A stretch of DNA of 64,000 nucleotides, from assembly GCA_946886405.1 (NCBI GenBank), contig CAMPIO010000003.1, positions 1 through 64,000 of the forward strand, written 5' to 3'. Numbering within the stretch: the first letter of the stretch is position 1; each line of letters opens with the position of its first letter. The notes below the pieces were generated by a model that was given only the letters and a program-made list of their open reading frames with translations, was not told the origin of the DNA and did no database searches. This stretch comes from an uncultured Pseudoxanthomonas sp. Its GTDB lineage: Bacteria; Pseudomonadota; Gammaproteobacteria; Xanthomonadales; Xanthomonadaceae. Below are positions 31,070 through 40,901 of this stretch, one piece after another. The position numbers and the translations under genes are program-made.

Positions 31070-31095
31070 GGGAATAATCCAGACGTTGGTGCGTC
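31070..31095 (+). promoter_or_regulatory. Candidate ECF-sigma promoter of the sigma/anti-sigma operon
   Basis: GGGAATAA (31070-31077), 14 bases, CGTC (31092-31095), with identical boxes and spacing to the divergent site. The -10 is about 28 bases before the ATG at 31124, which suggests autoregulation. Confidence 0.75.
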
Positions 31096-31123
31096 CTACC
31101 TCCATTCCCGACATGACCGGCCC

Positions 31124-31648
31124 ATGCCCGCCAGACCGCCCGCCCTGGATGACGAGACCCTGCACGCGCTGATCCCGCGCCTGCGCCGGTTCGCGCGCTC
31201 GTTGGCGTCCGATGCGGCGGCCGCCGATGATCTGGTCCAGACCACGCTGGAGCGCGCGCTGACGCGGGGCGCCGACGTGCGTGACCCGGCGGCGTTGCAG
31301 GCCTGGCTGTTCTCGGTGCTGTACCGCGCCTTCGTCGACGAACATCGGCGCGCGGCACGCTGGAAGCGTGTCGCGCGGCTGTTCTCGGCCGAGGACGAGG
31401 CCTCGCCGCCCACGCCCGACCGGGTGTTCGACGCACGCAGCTCCTTGGCGGGTTTTGCCTGCCTCACGCCCGAGCAGCGTGCGCTGTTGATGCTGGTGAG
31501 CGTGGAAGGGCTGGCCTACCGCGAGGCCGCCGACGCGCTGGGCATCCCGGTGGGCACGGTGATGTCGAGGTTGTCGCGCGCGCGCCAGGCGCTGCGCGCG
31601 ATGCAGGAGGAAACGCTGCCCACGCCTGCCCTGAAGGCCTTGCGATGA
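31124..31648 (+). CDS. ECF-family RNA polymerase sigma factor
   Basis: 174 residues, region 2 and region 4 only. Region 2 contains DDLVQTTLERAL (residues 36-47) and the region 4 helix-turn-helix is GLAYREAADALGIPVGTVMSRLSRARQAL (about 130-158). It is divergent from the SrpA-like operon and overlaps the anti-sigma gene by four bases. By analogy with other ECF/anti-sigma pairs it would respond to an envelope or oxidative signal and direct both divergent promoters. Confidence 0.93.
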   Translation: MPARPPALDDETLHALIPRLRRFARSLASDAAAADDLVQTTLERALTRGADVRDPAALQAWLFSVLYRAFVDEHRRAARWKRVARLFSAEDEASPPTPDRVFDARSSLAGFACLTPEQRALLMLVSVEGLAYREAADALGIPVGTVMSRLSRARQALRAMQEETLPTPALKALR

Positions 31649-32403
31649 CCATCAAGACCCTGCACGACGTACCCACGGACGACGAACTGCATGCCTACGT
31701 CGACGGCCGGCTCGATCCTGCGCGCCGCGCGGCCGTCATCACCTGGCTGGAGGCGCATCCCGAGCGCGCGGCCGAGGTGGAAGGCTGGAAGCGCGACGCC
31801 GAACGCCTGCGCGCGCTGGCCGCCAATCCCGAGCATTGGGCGCCGAACGCGTCGCTGGCGCCCGCACAGGTCCGGCTCGGCCTGCGGGCCCGGCGCCGTC
31901 GGCACATGGGCATCGCCGCGTCGTGGATGTTTGCGTTCGTCATCGGAGGTGGCGTGGGTTGGCAGATGCGCGAGCTGCGCCCGTCGCCTTCGACCCTGCC
32001 CATGGCGGATGCGGTGGCCGCCTACCGCCAATTCGCCGAGGCCGATGCGCCGCCGATGGAATTCGATACGGCCCGGGCCGACGACCTGCAACGCTGGCTA
32101 TCGCGTCACTTCGGCGAGGCCGGACGGGTGCCCGATCTCAGCCAGGCCGGTTACCGGCTGATGGGCGGTCGCCTGTTGTCCACCGAGCAGGGCGCCGCCG
32201 CGATGCTGGTCTACCAGGACGGGTCCGGCGCACGGGTGGGCTTCTATCTGCGCCCGCGCGGCCGGCTGGCGGGCGACGGCCAGCGCCGCGATGGCGACCT
32301 GCTGGCGCAGTACTGGTCGCATCGCGGCACCAGCTTCGCGCTGGTCAGTGACGCCGCCGATGCCGCTGCGCGGGCGCTGCCGCGCCTGCTGGAGAACGGT
32401 TGA
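31645..32403 (+). CDS. Membrane-bound anti-sigma factor
   Basis: 252 residues starting MTIKTLHDVPTDDELHAYVDGRLDPARR. The N-terminal 80 residues are the helical cytoplasmic part that binds the sigma factor, followed by one membrane segment at about 88-108 (IAASWMFAFVIGGGVGW) and a periplasmic domain of about 140 residues. No HxxxCxxC zinc motif is visible, so it is not a ZAS anti-sigma factor. The ATG overlaps the sigma stop, ensuring matched synthesis. Confidence 0.9.
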   Translation: MTIKTLHDVPTDDELHAYVDGRLDPARRAAVITWLEAHPERAAEVEGWKRDAERLRALAANPEHWAPNASLAPAQVRLGLRARRRRHMGIAASWMFAFVIGGGVGWQMRELRPSPSTLPMADAVAAYRQFAEADAPPMEFDTARADDLQRWLSRHFGEAGRVPDLSQAGYRLMGGRLLSTEQGAAAMLVYQDGSGARVGFYLRPRGRLAGDGQRRDGDLLAQYWSHRGTSFALVSDAADAAARALPRLLENG

Positions 32404-32442
32404 CCGACGGTGCGGCCCCGGACGGGCCGCACCTGCTGCCAC

Positions 32443-33309
32443 TCAACGCGGCTTCACGAACCGCAGCGTCATGCGGTCGCTTTCGCCGATGGCCTGGTAC
32501 TTGGCGCGGTCCGCTTCCGGATGGTTGTTGGACGGCGGCAGCGTCCACACGCCGTTCGGATGGTCCTTGGTGTCCTTCGGGTTGGCGTTGACCTCGCTCT
32601 TCGCGTCGAGGCGGAAGCCGGCGGCTTCGGCCAGTGCGATGACCTGCGCTTCGCTGACATAGCCGCTGTCGTCGTCGGCCGCCACGTCCTTGTTCGCGCG
32701 GTGTTCGACCACGCCCAGCACGCCGCCGGGTTTCAGTGCCGCGAAGAAGCCCTTGAACATGCCCTCGGCCTGGCTGGCGCTGCGCCAGTTATGCACGTTG
32801 CGGAAGGTCAGCACGACGTCGGCCGAGCCCGCGGTGCCGAACACCGGCGCGGCCGGGTCGTACTTCACCACGGTAGCCTTGTCGAACTGCGCGGGACCGT
32901 CGGCGAACTTCTTCTGCAGTCCGTCGAGTCCGCGCTGGTAGTAGTTGCGGCTTTTCTCGGAGGCCGATGCCGGATCGACCACCGCAGCGACATAGCGACC
33001 GTTGGCTTTCAGGTAGGGCGCGAGCACTTCCGAATACCAGCCGCCACCCGGGGTGATTTCCACGACGGTCTGCGCCGGGGTTATGCCGAAGAACGACAGC
33101 GTTTCTTTCGGATGGCGGTGGACGTCACGGGCTGCGTTTTTCGGATCGCGCCAGTCGCCCTTCAGTGCGGCATCGAGGGCGGCGCCATCGGCGGCGGTCA
33201 GCGCGTGCGCCGCGTGCGCGGGCTTGGCCGGTGAGGCGGCGAACGACGGTTGCGATGCCGCGAGTGCGGCCACGAGCGCCAGGGACAGCGGAACAAATCG
33301 GATGGTCAT
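32443..33309 (-). CDS. Exported class I SAM-dependent methyltransferase-like protein
   Basis: 288 residues. A clear signal peptide (MTIRFVPLSLALVAALAASQPSFA) precedes a Rossmann methyltransferase fold with motif I EITPGGGWYSEVLAPYL and an acidic motif later in VLTFRNVHNW. The family (predicted methyltransferases with signal peptides, COG4798-like) is known, but no substrate is established. Because S-adenosylmethionine is not expected in the periplasm, the location is puzzling. It is convergent with the anti-sigma gene, the two stops being 39 bases apart. Confidence 0.85.
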   Translation of the reverse strand: MTIRFVPLSLALVAALAASQPSFAASPAKPAHAAHALTAADGAALDAALKGDWRDPKNAARDVHRHPKETLSFFGITPAQTVVEITPGGGWYSEVLAPYLKANGRYVAAVVDPASASEKSRNYYQRGLDGLQKKFADGPAQFDKATVVKYDPAAPVFGTAGSADVVLTFRNVHNWRSASQAEGMFKGFFAALKPGGVLGVVEHRANKDVAADDDSGYVSEAQVIALAEAAGFRLDAKSEVNANPKDTKDHPNGVWTLPPSNNHPEADRAKYQAIGESDRMTLRFVKPR

Positions 33310-33453
33310 GCGTCAGCCCTCCAGAAAGGTGCGCGGAGCCTAGCACGCAGCATGTTCAGCCCGCATGGCGACCGTCGCGCCGACGCCACGCTTCGTCGCA
33401 TCCGTACGCGCCGTCGTTAGACTGCGGTGCATCGGCCGCTCCGGAGACACCGC

Positions 33454-34482
33454 ATGACGATCCACGACGAGATCCAGAACACCCGCATCGTGCTGGCCGC
33501 GCGTCCGCAAGGCGAACCGACCACCGACGACTTCCGCCTGGAACATGCACCGCTGCCCGCGCCCGCCGAGGGTCAGGTGCTGCTGCGCAACCGCTATCTG
33601 TCGCTGGACCCGTACATGCGCGGGCGCATGAATGCCGGGCGCTCGTATGCCAGGCCGGTCGAGATCGGTGATGTCATGGATGGCGGCACCGTGTCCGACG
33701 TGATCGCATCCCGCCATCCCGACCTGCAGGTGGGCGATGTCGTGCTCGCGCACGGCGGCTGGCAGACGCACGCCGTGGCGGATGGCGCGCTGTTGAAGCG
33801 CAAACTGGATGCGCGCATCGCGCCGCTGACCACCGCGCTGGGCGTGTACGGCATGCCCGGCTTCACCGCCTACGTGGGCTTGCACGAGATCGGCAAGCCG
33901 CAGCCGGGGGAAACCGTCGTGGTCGCCGCGGCCAGCGGGCCGGTCGGCGCGACCGTCGGCCAGATCGCGAAGCTGCAGGGCGCGCGCACGGTCGGCATCG
34001 CCGGCGGCGAGCGCAAGCGTGCCTACCTGCACGATGAACTCGGCTTCGATGTCGCACTGGACCATCGCGCCCCGGACTTCGCTGCGCAGCTGCGCGCGGC
34101 ATGTCCCGGCGGCATCGATGTCTACTTCGAGAACGTCGGCGGTGCCGTGTTAGATGCGGTGGTGCCGCTGCTCAACGATTTCGCCCGCATCCCCGTTTGC
34201 GGCCTGGTCGCGCACTACAACGACAAGGCGCTGCCAGCCGGCCCCGATCGCATGCCGTGGCTGATGAGCCAGATCCTGACCCGTCACCTGACCGTGCGTG
34301 GTTTCATCCAGCACGATTTCATCGCGCTCTATCCGCAGTTCCTGCGCGAGATGGGAGGGTGGCTGGCGGAAGGAAAGATCCGCTATCAGGAAGACCTGGT
34401 CGATGGCCTGGAAAACGCACCCCGTGCCTTGATCGGGCTGCTGCGTGGTGAGAATTTCGGCAAGGTGGTGGTGAGGCTCTGA
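33454..34482 (+). CDS. NADP-dependent MDR-family oxidoreductase (CurA/LTB4DH-like)
   Basis: 342 residues from the ATG at 33454. The zinc-free medium-chain reductase fold is marked by YLSLDPYMRGRM near residue 48, the nucleotide-binding loop AAASGPVGATVGQIAK near 155, and IDVYFENVGG near 220. Members reduce alpha,beta-double bonds of enones and curcumin-like compounds with NADPH. The E. coli homologue is YncB/CurA. The actual substrate here is unknown. Confidence 0.9.
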   Translation: MTIHDEIQNTRIVLAARPQGEPTTDDFRLEHAPLPAPAEGQVLLRNRYLSLDPYMRGRMNAGRSYARPVEIGDVMDGGTVSDVIASRHPDLQVGDVVLAHGGWQTHAVADGALLKRKLDARIAPLTTALGVYGMPGFTAYVGLHEIGKPQPGETVVVAAASGPVGATVGQIAKLQGARTVGIAGGERKRAYLHDELGFDVALDHRAPDFAAQLRAACPGGIDVYFENVGGAVLDAVVPLLNDFARIPVCGLVAHYNDKALPAGPDRMPWLMSQILTRHLTVRGFIQHDFIALYPQFLREMGGWLAEGKIRYQEDLVDGLENAPRALIGLLRGENFGKVVVRL

Positions 34483-34492
34483 GCGTTGCAAC

Positions 34493-35404
34493 TCAGCGCT
34501 CAATGTCGTTCTCGGCTTCGTAAGTCTGCATCGTCGCGATGGCGCCAAGCATGTACCTGTACCACGCTTCCTCGATCTCTCCGATCGGCCCGATCAGACG
34601 CTCGAAGTCCGGTGTCGACGCACCCCGGGCGAGTAGTTGCTTGTAGGCGGCGGCATACTTGCCGTTCTCATAGTGGAACAGGAAGTGCGTCAGGCCCCAG
34701 TAGTGCAGGTAGTACAGATTGACGTGCTGGTTGATGTCGGGACCGCTCCCCTCAAGCAGGTCGCGTAGCTCGATGAAGCGGACGGCCGCGACATCGGCGT
34801 TCAGGCTCCCGGTGAGCTTCATGCGCGATAGCCACCAGATCGGGTAGGTGTCCGGGTCGCTACGACCCGGTGTCAGCACGCCGTCCTCAAGCCAGCTCGC
34901 GCCCAGATAGCCTGCCACCCCTTCATTGGCCCACGCGGGCAGGCGCCAGCCAGCGACTTCAGTGTTCAGTTGATGCACGGCCTCGTGCAGCATCCAGTGA
35001 TGTGGGTTCGCGCTCCCGACGCCGTAGTACGCGTAGCAGGCGGGACGCAGGTAATAGGCTTCGGCCCATGGGCGACTGCGGTTGTTGCGCGCGAACTCGT
35101 CCGCGTCGCGATAGAGCACCAGGGTCAAGGGCGTGGTCGACGGCGCCACCTGGTCCGCGAACAGCGACATGTAGGCGGCATGCAAACTCTCTGCGGCGGC
35201 GGCGACTTCCTGGGTCTGCGCAGGCGTCGCGGTGCTGTGCACACGATAGTGGGCGGTCTGCAGCAGCTGGGCGCCCGCAGGGATCAAGGCACGAGGCGCA
35301 GGCGTGGGTGAGCGCGCAGGTTGCTTGGACGTCCATGCCAGCATGCCGGCGGCCGACGTTGCCAGCAGCAAGGAGGCTGCAACGATCGCGGTGCGGCGCT
35401 TCAC
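34493..35404 (-). CDS. Predicted exported gluzincin-type metalloprotease (DUF1570-like)
   Basis: 303 residues from the GTG at 35404, which overlaps the pat stop by four bases (GTGA). A signal anchor (residues 5-25) is followed by a domain that carries HEAVHQL (HExxH, near residue 150) and 20 residues later NEGVAGYLG, which supplies the glutamate ligand. This spacing is that of gluzincin peptidases. No convincing match to a named protease. Translational coupling to the Pat-like gene is odd because one is cytoplasmic and the other exported. Confidence 0.8.
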   Translation of the reverse strand: MKRRTAIVAASLLLATSAAGMLAWTSKQPARSPTPAPRALIPAGAQLLQTAHYRVHSTATPAQTQEVAAAAESLHAAYMSLFADQVAPSTTPLTLVLYRDADEFARNNRSRPWAEAYYLRPACYAYYGVGSANPHHWMLHEAVHQLNTEVAGWRLPAWANEGVAGYLGASWLEDGVLTPGRSDPDTYPIWWLSRMKLTGSLNADVAAVRFIELRDLLEGSGPDINQHVNLYYLHYWGLTHFLFHYENGKYAAAYKQLLARGASTPDFERLIGPIGEIEEAWYRYMLGAIATMQTYEAENDIER

Positions 35405-38106
35405 GTAGATGCGGGCACCGGCAGACTGACATTCATCAGCGTGGGATCGTCGGGATCCAGTTTCACCGTGAAGCCCAGGCTCTCGCACATCGCGAGCATG
35501 GTGCGGTTTTCGCGCAGTACCTGGCCTTCGATCAGCTTGAGGCCCTGCCACTGTGCGTACTCGACCATGATCTGCATCAGCTTCCAGCCGATGCCGTGGC
35601 CTTTCAGGTCGGAGCGCACCAGGATGCCGTACTCGCCTTTCTCGTAGTTCGCGTCCGCATGCAGGCGCACCGCGCCCAGCATCTCGTGCGTGCCCGGGTG
35701 CACGGCCACCAGTGCGATCGAGCGTGCGTAGTCGAGCTGGGTCAGGCGGGCGATGAACTCGTGGCTGAAGTGGCGCACCGACTGGAAGAAGCGCAGGCGC
35801 AGGTCTTCGTCGGTGATGTGGGTGAAGAATTCGCGGAACATCGCGTCGTCCTCCGGCCGCACCGGCCGCACCAGCGCGGATTGGCCGTCGGCGAGCAGGA
35901 TCGTGCGCTCCCACTCGGTCGGGTACGGGAAGATCGCGAAGCGCGGGTGGCCACGGCCCTTGTGCAATGCGCGGCCACGCGCCACCGCGATGCGTGCGTC
36001 CACCGCGACCACGCCATCGCGGTCGGCCAACAGCGGATTGATGTCGAGTTGCTGGATCTCGGGAATATCCGCGGCCAGCTGCGCCAGCTTCACCAGCACG
36101 AGCGCGACCGCGCGCTCGTCGGCCGCAGGCACGTCGCGGTAGGCCTTCAGTACGCGCGAGACGCGCGTGCGTGCGATGAGCTCGTGCGCCAGGCGCAGGT
36201 CCAGCGGCGGCAGGGCGACGGCCTGGTCGTTGATGACTTCCACCGCCGTGCCGCCGCGGCCGAACGCGATGACCGGGCCGAACACGGGATCGTCGGCGAT
36301 GCCGGCGATCAGTTCGCGCGCCTTCGGCCGCAGCAACGTGGGCTGCACCAGCACGCCTTCGATGCGTGCGTCAGGCCGGCGTTCGCGCGCGCGGCGCAGG
36401 ATGCCGGCGGCCGCCTCGCGGACCGCGTTCGCGTTGGGCAGGTTGAGCCGCACGCCATCGACATCGGACTTGTGCGGGATATCGGGCGACAGGATCTTCA
36501 CCGCTACCGTCGCGCCTTCGGCCAGCAACGGCGCCGCGATGCGGGCGGCATCCTCGGCATCGTCGGCGCGCCACAGCGGCGCCATCGGGATGCCGTAGGC
36601 GGCGAGCAGCTGCGTGGTGGCCAGTGGATCCAGCCACGTCTGGCCGGCTTCCAGTGCGGCATCGACCAGCGCGCGCGCCGTGACGACATCGGGACTGAAG
36701 CCTTCCGGCAGGCTGGGCGGTGTCTCCATCAATGCCGCCTGTACTTCGCGGTGGCGGACCAGGTGCATGAAACCCGCGACCGCGTCGGACTCATTCGGAT
36801 AGCGGGGTATCTGCGCGGCATCGAGCACCGCTTCGGCATGGGGATCGTTGCCCAGCCAGACGGTGAACACCGGCTTGCGTGCACCCTGTGCTGGCCGCTG
36901 CGACAGCACGCGGGTGACCGCATGCGCGGCTTCCGACGACGACGACAGCACGGTCGGCACGTTGACCGCGAGCAGAGCATCGTTCTCGGGATCGGCCAGC
37001 AACGCCTCTATCGTGGCAGCGTAGCGGTCGGCATCGATGTCGGTCAGCAGGTCGACCGGATTGGTGCGCGACCAGCCCACCGGCAGGATGCGATCCAGTG
37101 CGTCGCGGGTAGCATCCGACAACGACGCCAGGGTGCCGCCCTGCTCGTACAGGTGGTCGACCGAAAGCGCGCCTACGCCGCCGCCATTGGTCAGCACCGC
37201 CAGGCGCCGGCCGGGGAAGGGTCGCACCTGGCCCAGCGTGCGCGCGGCGGCGAACAGTTCATGCAGTGAGCGCACGCGCAGCAGGCCGGCACGGCGGAAG
37301 GCGGCGCCATACACCGCATTCGGGCGCGCCAGGTTCTGCGTATGCGTGCTGCCGGCAGGCGTGACCTTCGCCATGCCGCTGTGGCCGGATTTCACCACGA
37401 CTACCGGTTTGGTGCGCGCCGCCGCGCGTGCGGCCGACATGAACTTGCGCGCATCGCGGATGGTTTCCACGTACAGCAGGATCGCGCGGGTACGGTGGTC
37501 GGTGGCGAAGTAGTCCAGCAGGTCGGCGAAGTCGACGTCCAGCGCATCGCCCAGCGACACCACGGCGGAGAAGCCGACCGGCTGGCTCATGCTCCACTCG
37601 ACCAGGCCGCCGGAGATGGCGCCCGACTGCGAGATCAGCGCCAGGTCGCCAGCTTTGGGGAAGCGGCTCGCCAGGCTGGCGTTGAGGCGCGCGTGCGGCG
37701 CGATCACGCCCAGGCAGTTCGGGCCGAGCACGCGTAGGCCCTTCTCGCGCGTGAGGGCTTCGAGTTGCGACGCGGGCGAACCCGGCCCGCTGCCCATCGC
37801 CGCCGTCAGCACCACGACGGCGGTGGCGCCTTTCTCCGCCGCTTCGGCGGCGAGCTGCGGCACGGTCGCCGCAGGCGTGGCGATGACCACCAGGTCCGGC
37901 GTCCATGGCAAGTCGCGCAGCTGGCGCGCAATGGAGACGCCTTCCATCGGCGTCGGATGCTTGTTCACCAGCCCGATCGGGCCCTCGAAACCACCGGCGA
38001 TGAGATTCTCGATCACCGCACGACCCACCGAACGCGGTCGCGACTGGCTGCCGACCACGGCCACGGCGCGCGGCCGGAAGATCGAATCGAGGCGGTAGGT
38101 GCTCAT
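35401..38106 (-). CDS. pat: Bifunctional acetyl-CoA-synthetase(ADP)-like / GNAT protein acetyltransferase, PatZ-type
   Basis: 901 residues. An N-terminal CoA-binding domain (VAVVGSQSRPRSVGRAV near residue 16), two succinyl-CoA-ligase-like domains and an ATP-grasp domain (about 490-700) are followed by a GNAT acetyltransferase domain (about 735-890, with the acetyl-CoA loop around LKGHGIGWKLMQ). PatZ-like enzymes acetylate lysines of acetyl-CoA synthetase and other metabolic enzymes. In the ligase part the stretch GSTHTQNLARPN replaces the usual SHTGALAG phosphohistidine loop, so that half may be regulatory rather than catalytic. The neighbouring aceK fits a role in acetate control. Confidence 0.9.
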   Translation of the reverse strand: MSTYRLDSIFRPRAVAVVGSQSRPRSVGRAVIENLIAGGFEGPIGLVNKHPTPMEGVSIARQLRDLPWTPDLVVIATPAATVPQLAAEAAEKGATAVVVLTAAMGSGPGSPASQLEALTREKGLRVLGPNCLGVIAPHARLNASLASRFPKAGDLALISQSGAISGGLVEWSMSQPVGFSAVVSLGDALDVDFADLLDYFATDHRTRAILLYVETIRDARKFMSAARAAARTKPVVVVKSGHSGMAKVTPAGSTHTQNLARPNAVYGAAFRRAGLLRVRSLHELFAAARTLGQVRPFPGRRLAVLTNGGGVGALSVDHLYEQGGTLASLSDATRDALDRILPVGWSRTNPVDLLTDIDADRYAATIEALLADPENDALLAVNVPTVLSSSSEAAHAVTRVLSQRPAQGARKPVFTVWLGNDPHAEAVLDAAQIPRYPNESDAVAGFMHLVRHREVQAALMETPPSLPEGFSPDVVTARALVDAALEAGQTWLDPLATTQLLAAYGIPMAPLWRADDAEDAARIAAPLLAEGATVAVKILSPDIPHKSDVDGVRLNLPNANAVREAAAGILRRARERRPDARIEGVLVQPTLLRPKARELIAGIADDPVFGPVIAFGRGGTAVEVINDQAVALPPLDLRLAHELIARTRVSRVLKAYRDVPAADERAVALVLVKLAQLAADIPEIQQLDINPLLADRDGVVAVDARIAVARGRALHKGRGHPRFAIFPYPTEWERTILLADGQSALVRPVRPEDDAMFREFFTHITDEDLRLRFFQSVRHFSHEFIARLTQLDYARSIALVAVHPGTHEMLGAVRLHADANYEKGEYGILVRSDLKGHGIGWKLMQIMVEYAQWQGLKLIEGQVLRENRTMLAMCESLGFTVKLDPDDPTLMNVSLPVPAST

Positions 38107-38173
38107 GGCGGAGAGTGGAAATCCCGGTGACCGGTAGGGTAGCGCGCGGCAGCTTGTACCGGCATGCGCACGA

Positions 38174-39883
38174 TCACGCCAGCTTCAATGCATCCGGATA
38201 CGGCGCAGTATCCGGGTATTCGCCGGCAGCGAGATGCGACTGGAGGTCGCGCCACCAGGCCGGCCGGAACAGGTCGCCATGTGCGGCCTTCAGCGCTTTC
38301 GCCTGCGCGTCCGGCAGGCCGAGGAACTGCGGGAAACGTTCGGGGAAGACATCGCCGGCGTCGACGTGGAACCACGGGGCATCGGCCATCTGTTCCTCGT
38401 ACGTCGTCGCCTGCGGCCAATCGCGGAAGCGGCACTCGGTGACCAGGCGCAGTTCGTCGTAGTCGTAGAACACCACGCGGCCATGCCGGGATACACCGAA
38501 GTTCTTCAACAGCATGTCGCCGGGGAAGATGTTGTTGCGCGCCATGTCCTTGATCGCCTGGCCGTAGTCGAGCGCGGCGGCGCGCGCGGCATCGGACTTC
38601 TGTTCGCGCAGGTAGAGATTCAGCGGGCGCAGCCGACGTTGGACGTAGCACAGGTTGATGACCAGATCGTCGCCGTCCTCGCTGAGGCTCTGGCCGCAGC
38701 TTTCGTTGAGTTCCTGCAGCAGCGCCGGCGAGAAGCGCGCGCGGGGGAAGCGCAGGAAACGGAAGGCTTGCGTATCCAGCAGACGACCGACGCGATCCAG
38801 ATGGAAAACCAGGTCGTACTTGTCCTCCACGTCCTGCCGGGTCATCGCCTTGGGATAGGCGAAGCGGTCGCGGATCACCTTGAACACCAACGGATAGCTG
38901 GGCAGGGTGAACACCGCCATCACCATGCCGGGCGTGCCTTCGGCATGCACCAGGCGTTCGTCCGCATGCGCGTGGAAGTGATGGAAGAAGGTGCGATAGC
39001 GCTCGGTCTTGCCCTGCTTGGCGCGGCCGAGCACGGTATAGATCTCGTCGATCGGCTTGCCCGGCAGCAACGAGCGCAGGAACACCACCGCATCGCCGAC
39101 CGTCGTCAGGTCGGCATGGAAATAGCTGCGCGAGGTGCCGAAGAGATGCGCCACATCGCCGCGGTGGGTCAGTACGGCTTCCGCTTTCAGCTGGCCGCCA
39201 TCGTTGACCAGTGCGATCACGCAGGGCGAGAAGCGGTGCTCTCCGAACACGCGACCCACCAGGTAGGCGCGGCGCTCGCGATAGAACACGGTGTCCAGCA
39301 GTTCGATGCCTCGGACCGGATTGGCGCCCCAGTGCGCCAGGTCGTCCTGCAGCCGTACCGCGATCGCGGCGGCGCAACGGGTGCGGTGCGCGTAGGGCAC
39401 GTCGAACCCGTAGTCGCCGAGCACACGCGCGAAGGTGTCGGTCGGCCGCTGTTCGGACACCGCGTAGCTGTGGCGCGCGACCGGGTGGGTGATGGCGTCG
39501 GTGGGTTCCACATCCAGCGCCACGAACTCGAGCGCCGGGTCCACGCCGCGGATGCGCAGGAAGCGCCGGCTGAGCGTGTTGTAGAAGGTCTTGTAGAGCT
39601 CGCGGTCGAGCTGTCCGGCGACCAACCTCTCGAACGCCGTACGCGCGGCGATCCACAGCGTCCGGTCATGGGCCTGGCCCAGCAGCGCGGACTGCAGCCG
39701 CAGCGCGCACTCGGCGATGCACTGGTCGTACAGTTCGATGCGTTCGACGGCGTCGTTGCGTGCACCGGCCCAGTCCATGGTCTCGAACCGGACCTTCGCA
39801 CGTTGCGTGATCTCGGCGAACCGCGCGTGGTAGTCCGCGAAGGCGTCGTGGATCAGGCGGGCGATGGCGTCGTCGTGGACCAT
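38174..39883 (-). CDS. aceK: Isocitrate dehydrogenase kinase/phosphatase
   Basis: 569 residues, close to the 578 of E. coli AceK. It begins with a regulatory domain up to about residue 310 and then a protein-kinase-like domain ([24 protein letters not shown] region, [17 protein letters not shown] near the end). In E. coli it phosphorylates the homodimeric isocitrate dehydrogenase to send carbon to the glyoxylate shunt on acetate. No aceA or aceB lies next to it. The only icd gene nearby encodes the unrelated monomeric enzyme. Confidence 0.95.
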   Translation of the reverse strand: MVHDDAIARLIHDAFADYHARFAEITQRAKVRFETMDWAGARNDAVERIELYDQCIAECALRLQSALLGQAHDRTLWIAARTAFERLVAGQLDRELYKTFYNTLSRRFLRIRGVDPALEFVALDVEPTDAITHPVARHSYAVSEQRPTDTFARVLGDYGFDVPYAHRTRCAAAIAVRLQDDLAHWGANPVRGIELLDTVFYRERRAYLVGRVFGEHRFSPCVIALVNDGGQLKAEAVLTHRGDVAHLFGTSRSYFHADLTTVGDAVVFLRSLLPGKPIDEIYTVLGRAKQGKTERYRTFFHHFHAHADERLVHAEGTPGMVMAVFTLPSYPLVFKVIRDRFAYPKAMTRQDVEDKYDLVFHLDRVGRLLDTQAFRFLRFPRARFSPALLQELNESCGQSLSEDGDDLVINLCYVQRRLRPLNLYLREQKSDAARAAALDYGQAIKDMARNNIFPGDMLLKNFGVSRHGRVVFYDYDELRLVTECRFRDWPQATTYEEQMADAPWFHVDAGDVFPERFPQFLGLPDAQAKALKAAHGDLFRPAWWRDLQSHLAAGEYPDTAPYPDALKLA

Positions 39884-39913
39884 GGCGTCGATGTTAGTTG
39901 CCGTCCACTGGAG

Positions 39914-40792
39914 TCATCGCTCCACCGCGATGCCGGCCTGCTCCAGCAGCCAGCCACGCACTTTGCGGAAGCCCGGGTGCGAGAGGCTGCGTTCCGGGTA
40001 GACCAGGTAATGCGCGAAGTCGGCCTGAAGCCGCTTCTTCGTCAGCGTGACCAGCCGGCCGGCTTTCACGAGCGGTTCGGCCAGCGTCCATCGCGCCAGC
40101 GCCACGCCGACACCTTGCGCGGCGGCCTGGTGCAGCGTCTCGGTGTCGTCGAACTGCGCCACGTAACGTGCCGGCGGCTGGCCGCCGAAATGGTCGAACC
40201 AGTCCTTCCAGCGATTGGCCGGGTCGCCGAGCAGCGGCAGCTTCGCCATCTGGTCCAGCGCGGGTTTGCCGTGCTCCTTCACCAGCGCGGGGCTGGCCAC
40301 CGGCGTGATCCATTCGTGGAAAAGGAATTCGGTGTGCACGTTCGGCCAGCGGCCGCCGCCGAGGCGCAGCGCCAGGTCGACGGGCTCGCGTTCGAAGTCG
40401 ACCACGTGCGTGCTCGACTGCAGGTTGAGTCCCAGCTCCGGGTGCTCGGCGAGGAACGCCGGCAGGCGCGGCACCAGCCACGCGGTCGCCATCGACGGGA
40501 TCAGGCTCAGCGTGATGGTGTGGTCGTTGCGCAACGTGGCGCGGCGCAAGGCGTGCTCGATGGTGTCGAGCGGGCCGGAGATCGTATCGAACAGCCGTTG
40601 CCCCTCTGGTGTCAGCTCCACCCCACGCGGGCCGCGCGCCAACAGCTTGTGGCCCAGCCGTTGTTCCAGCAGCCGCATGCGATGGCTCAGCGCGCTGACG
40701 GTGAGGTGCATGGCCTCGGCCGCGCGCGTGAGGTTGCGCAGGCGCGCGGCGGTGACGAAGGCATCCACCTGGTCCAGCGGCAGCCGGCTCAT
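39914..40792 (-). CDS. LysR-family transcriptional regulator (GcvA-like)
   Basis: 292 residues. The N-terminal winged helix-turn-helix (LDQVDAFVTAARLRNLTRAAEAMHLTVSALSHRMRLLEQRLGHKLL) is followed by a GcvA-type effector domain. It is divergent from a small gene at 40902 and upstream of aceK on the same strand. Its usual target would be the divergent promoter. The effector is not predictable. Confidence 0.92.
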   Translation of the reverse strand: MSRLPLDQVDAFVTAARLRNLTRAAEAMHLTVSALSHRMRLLEQRLGHKLLARGPRGVELTPEGQRLFDTISGPLDTIEHALRRATLRNDHTITLSLIPSMATAWLVPRLPAFLAEHPELGLNLQSSTHVVDFEREPVDLALRLGGGRWPNVHTEFLFHEWITPVASPALVKEHGKPALDQMAKLPLLGDPANRWKDWFDHFGGQPPARYVAQFDDTETLHQAAAQGVGVALARWTLAEPLVKAGRLVTLTKKRLQADFAHYLVYPERSLSHPGFRKVRGWLLEQAGIAVER

Positions 40793-40901
40793 CTTGAATC
40801 CACCTCAAGTCTGGGTTGCGGAGCTTTCGCTTTTTCAGGGCTGATGATGCGCCTACCTTGGGAGTCCTTCAAGCCGGATACCGGCGCAATGGAGCAGTCC
40901 C

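Noticed and set aside
38103..39656. 517-codon minus-strand frame overlapping aceK
   Set aside because: Frame-shifted reading of aceK with an Arg/Pro-rich composition and no domain; such shadows are common in GC-rich DNA.
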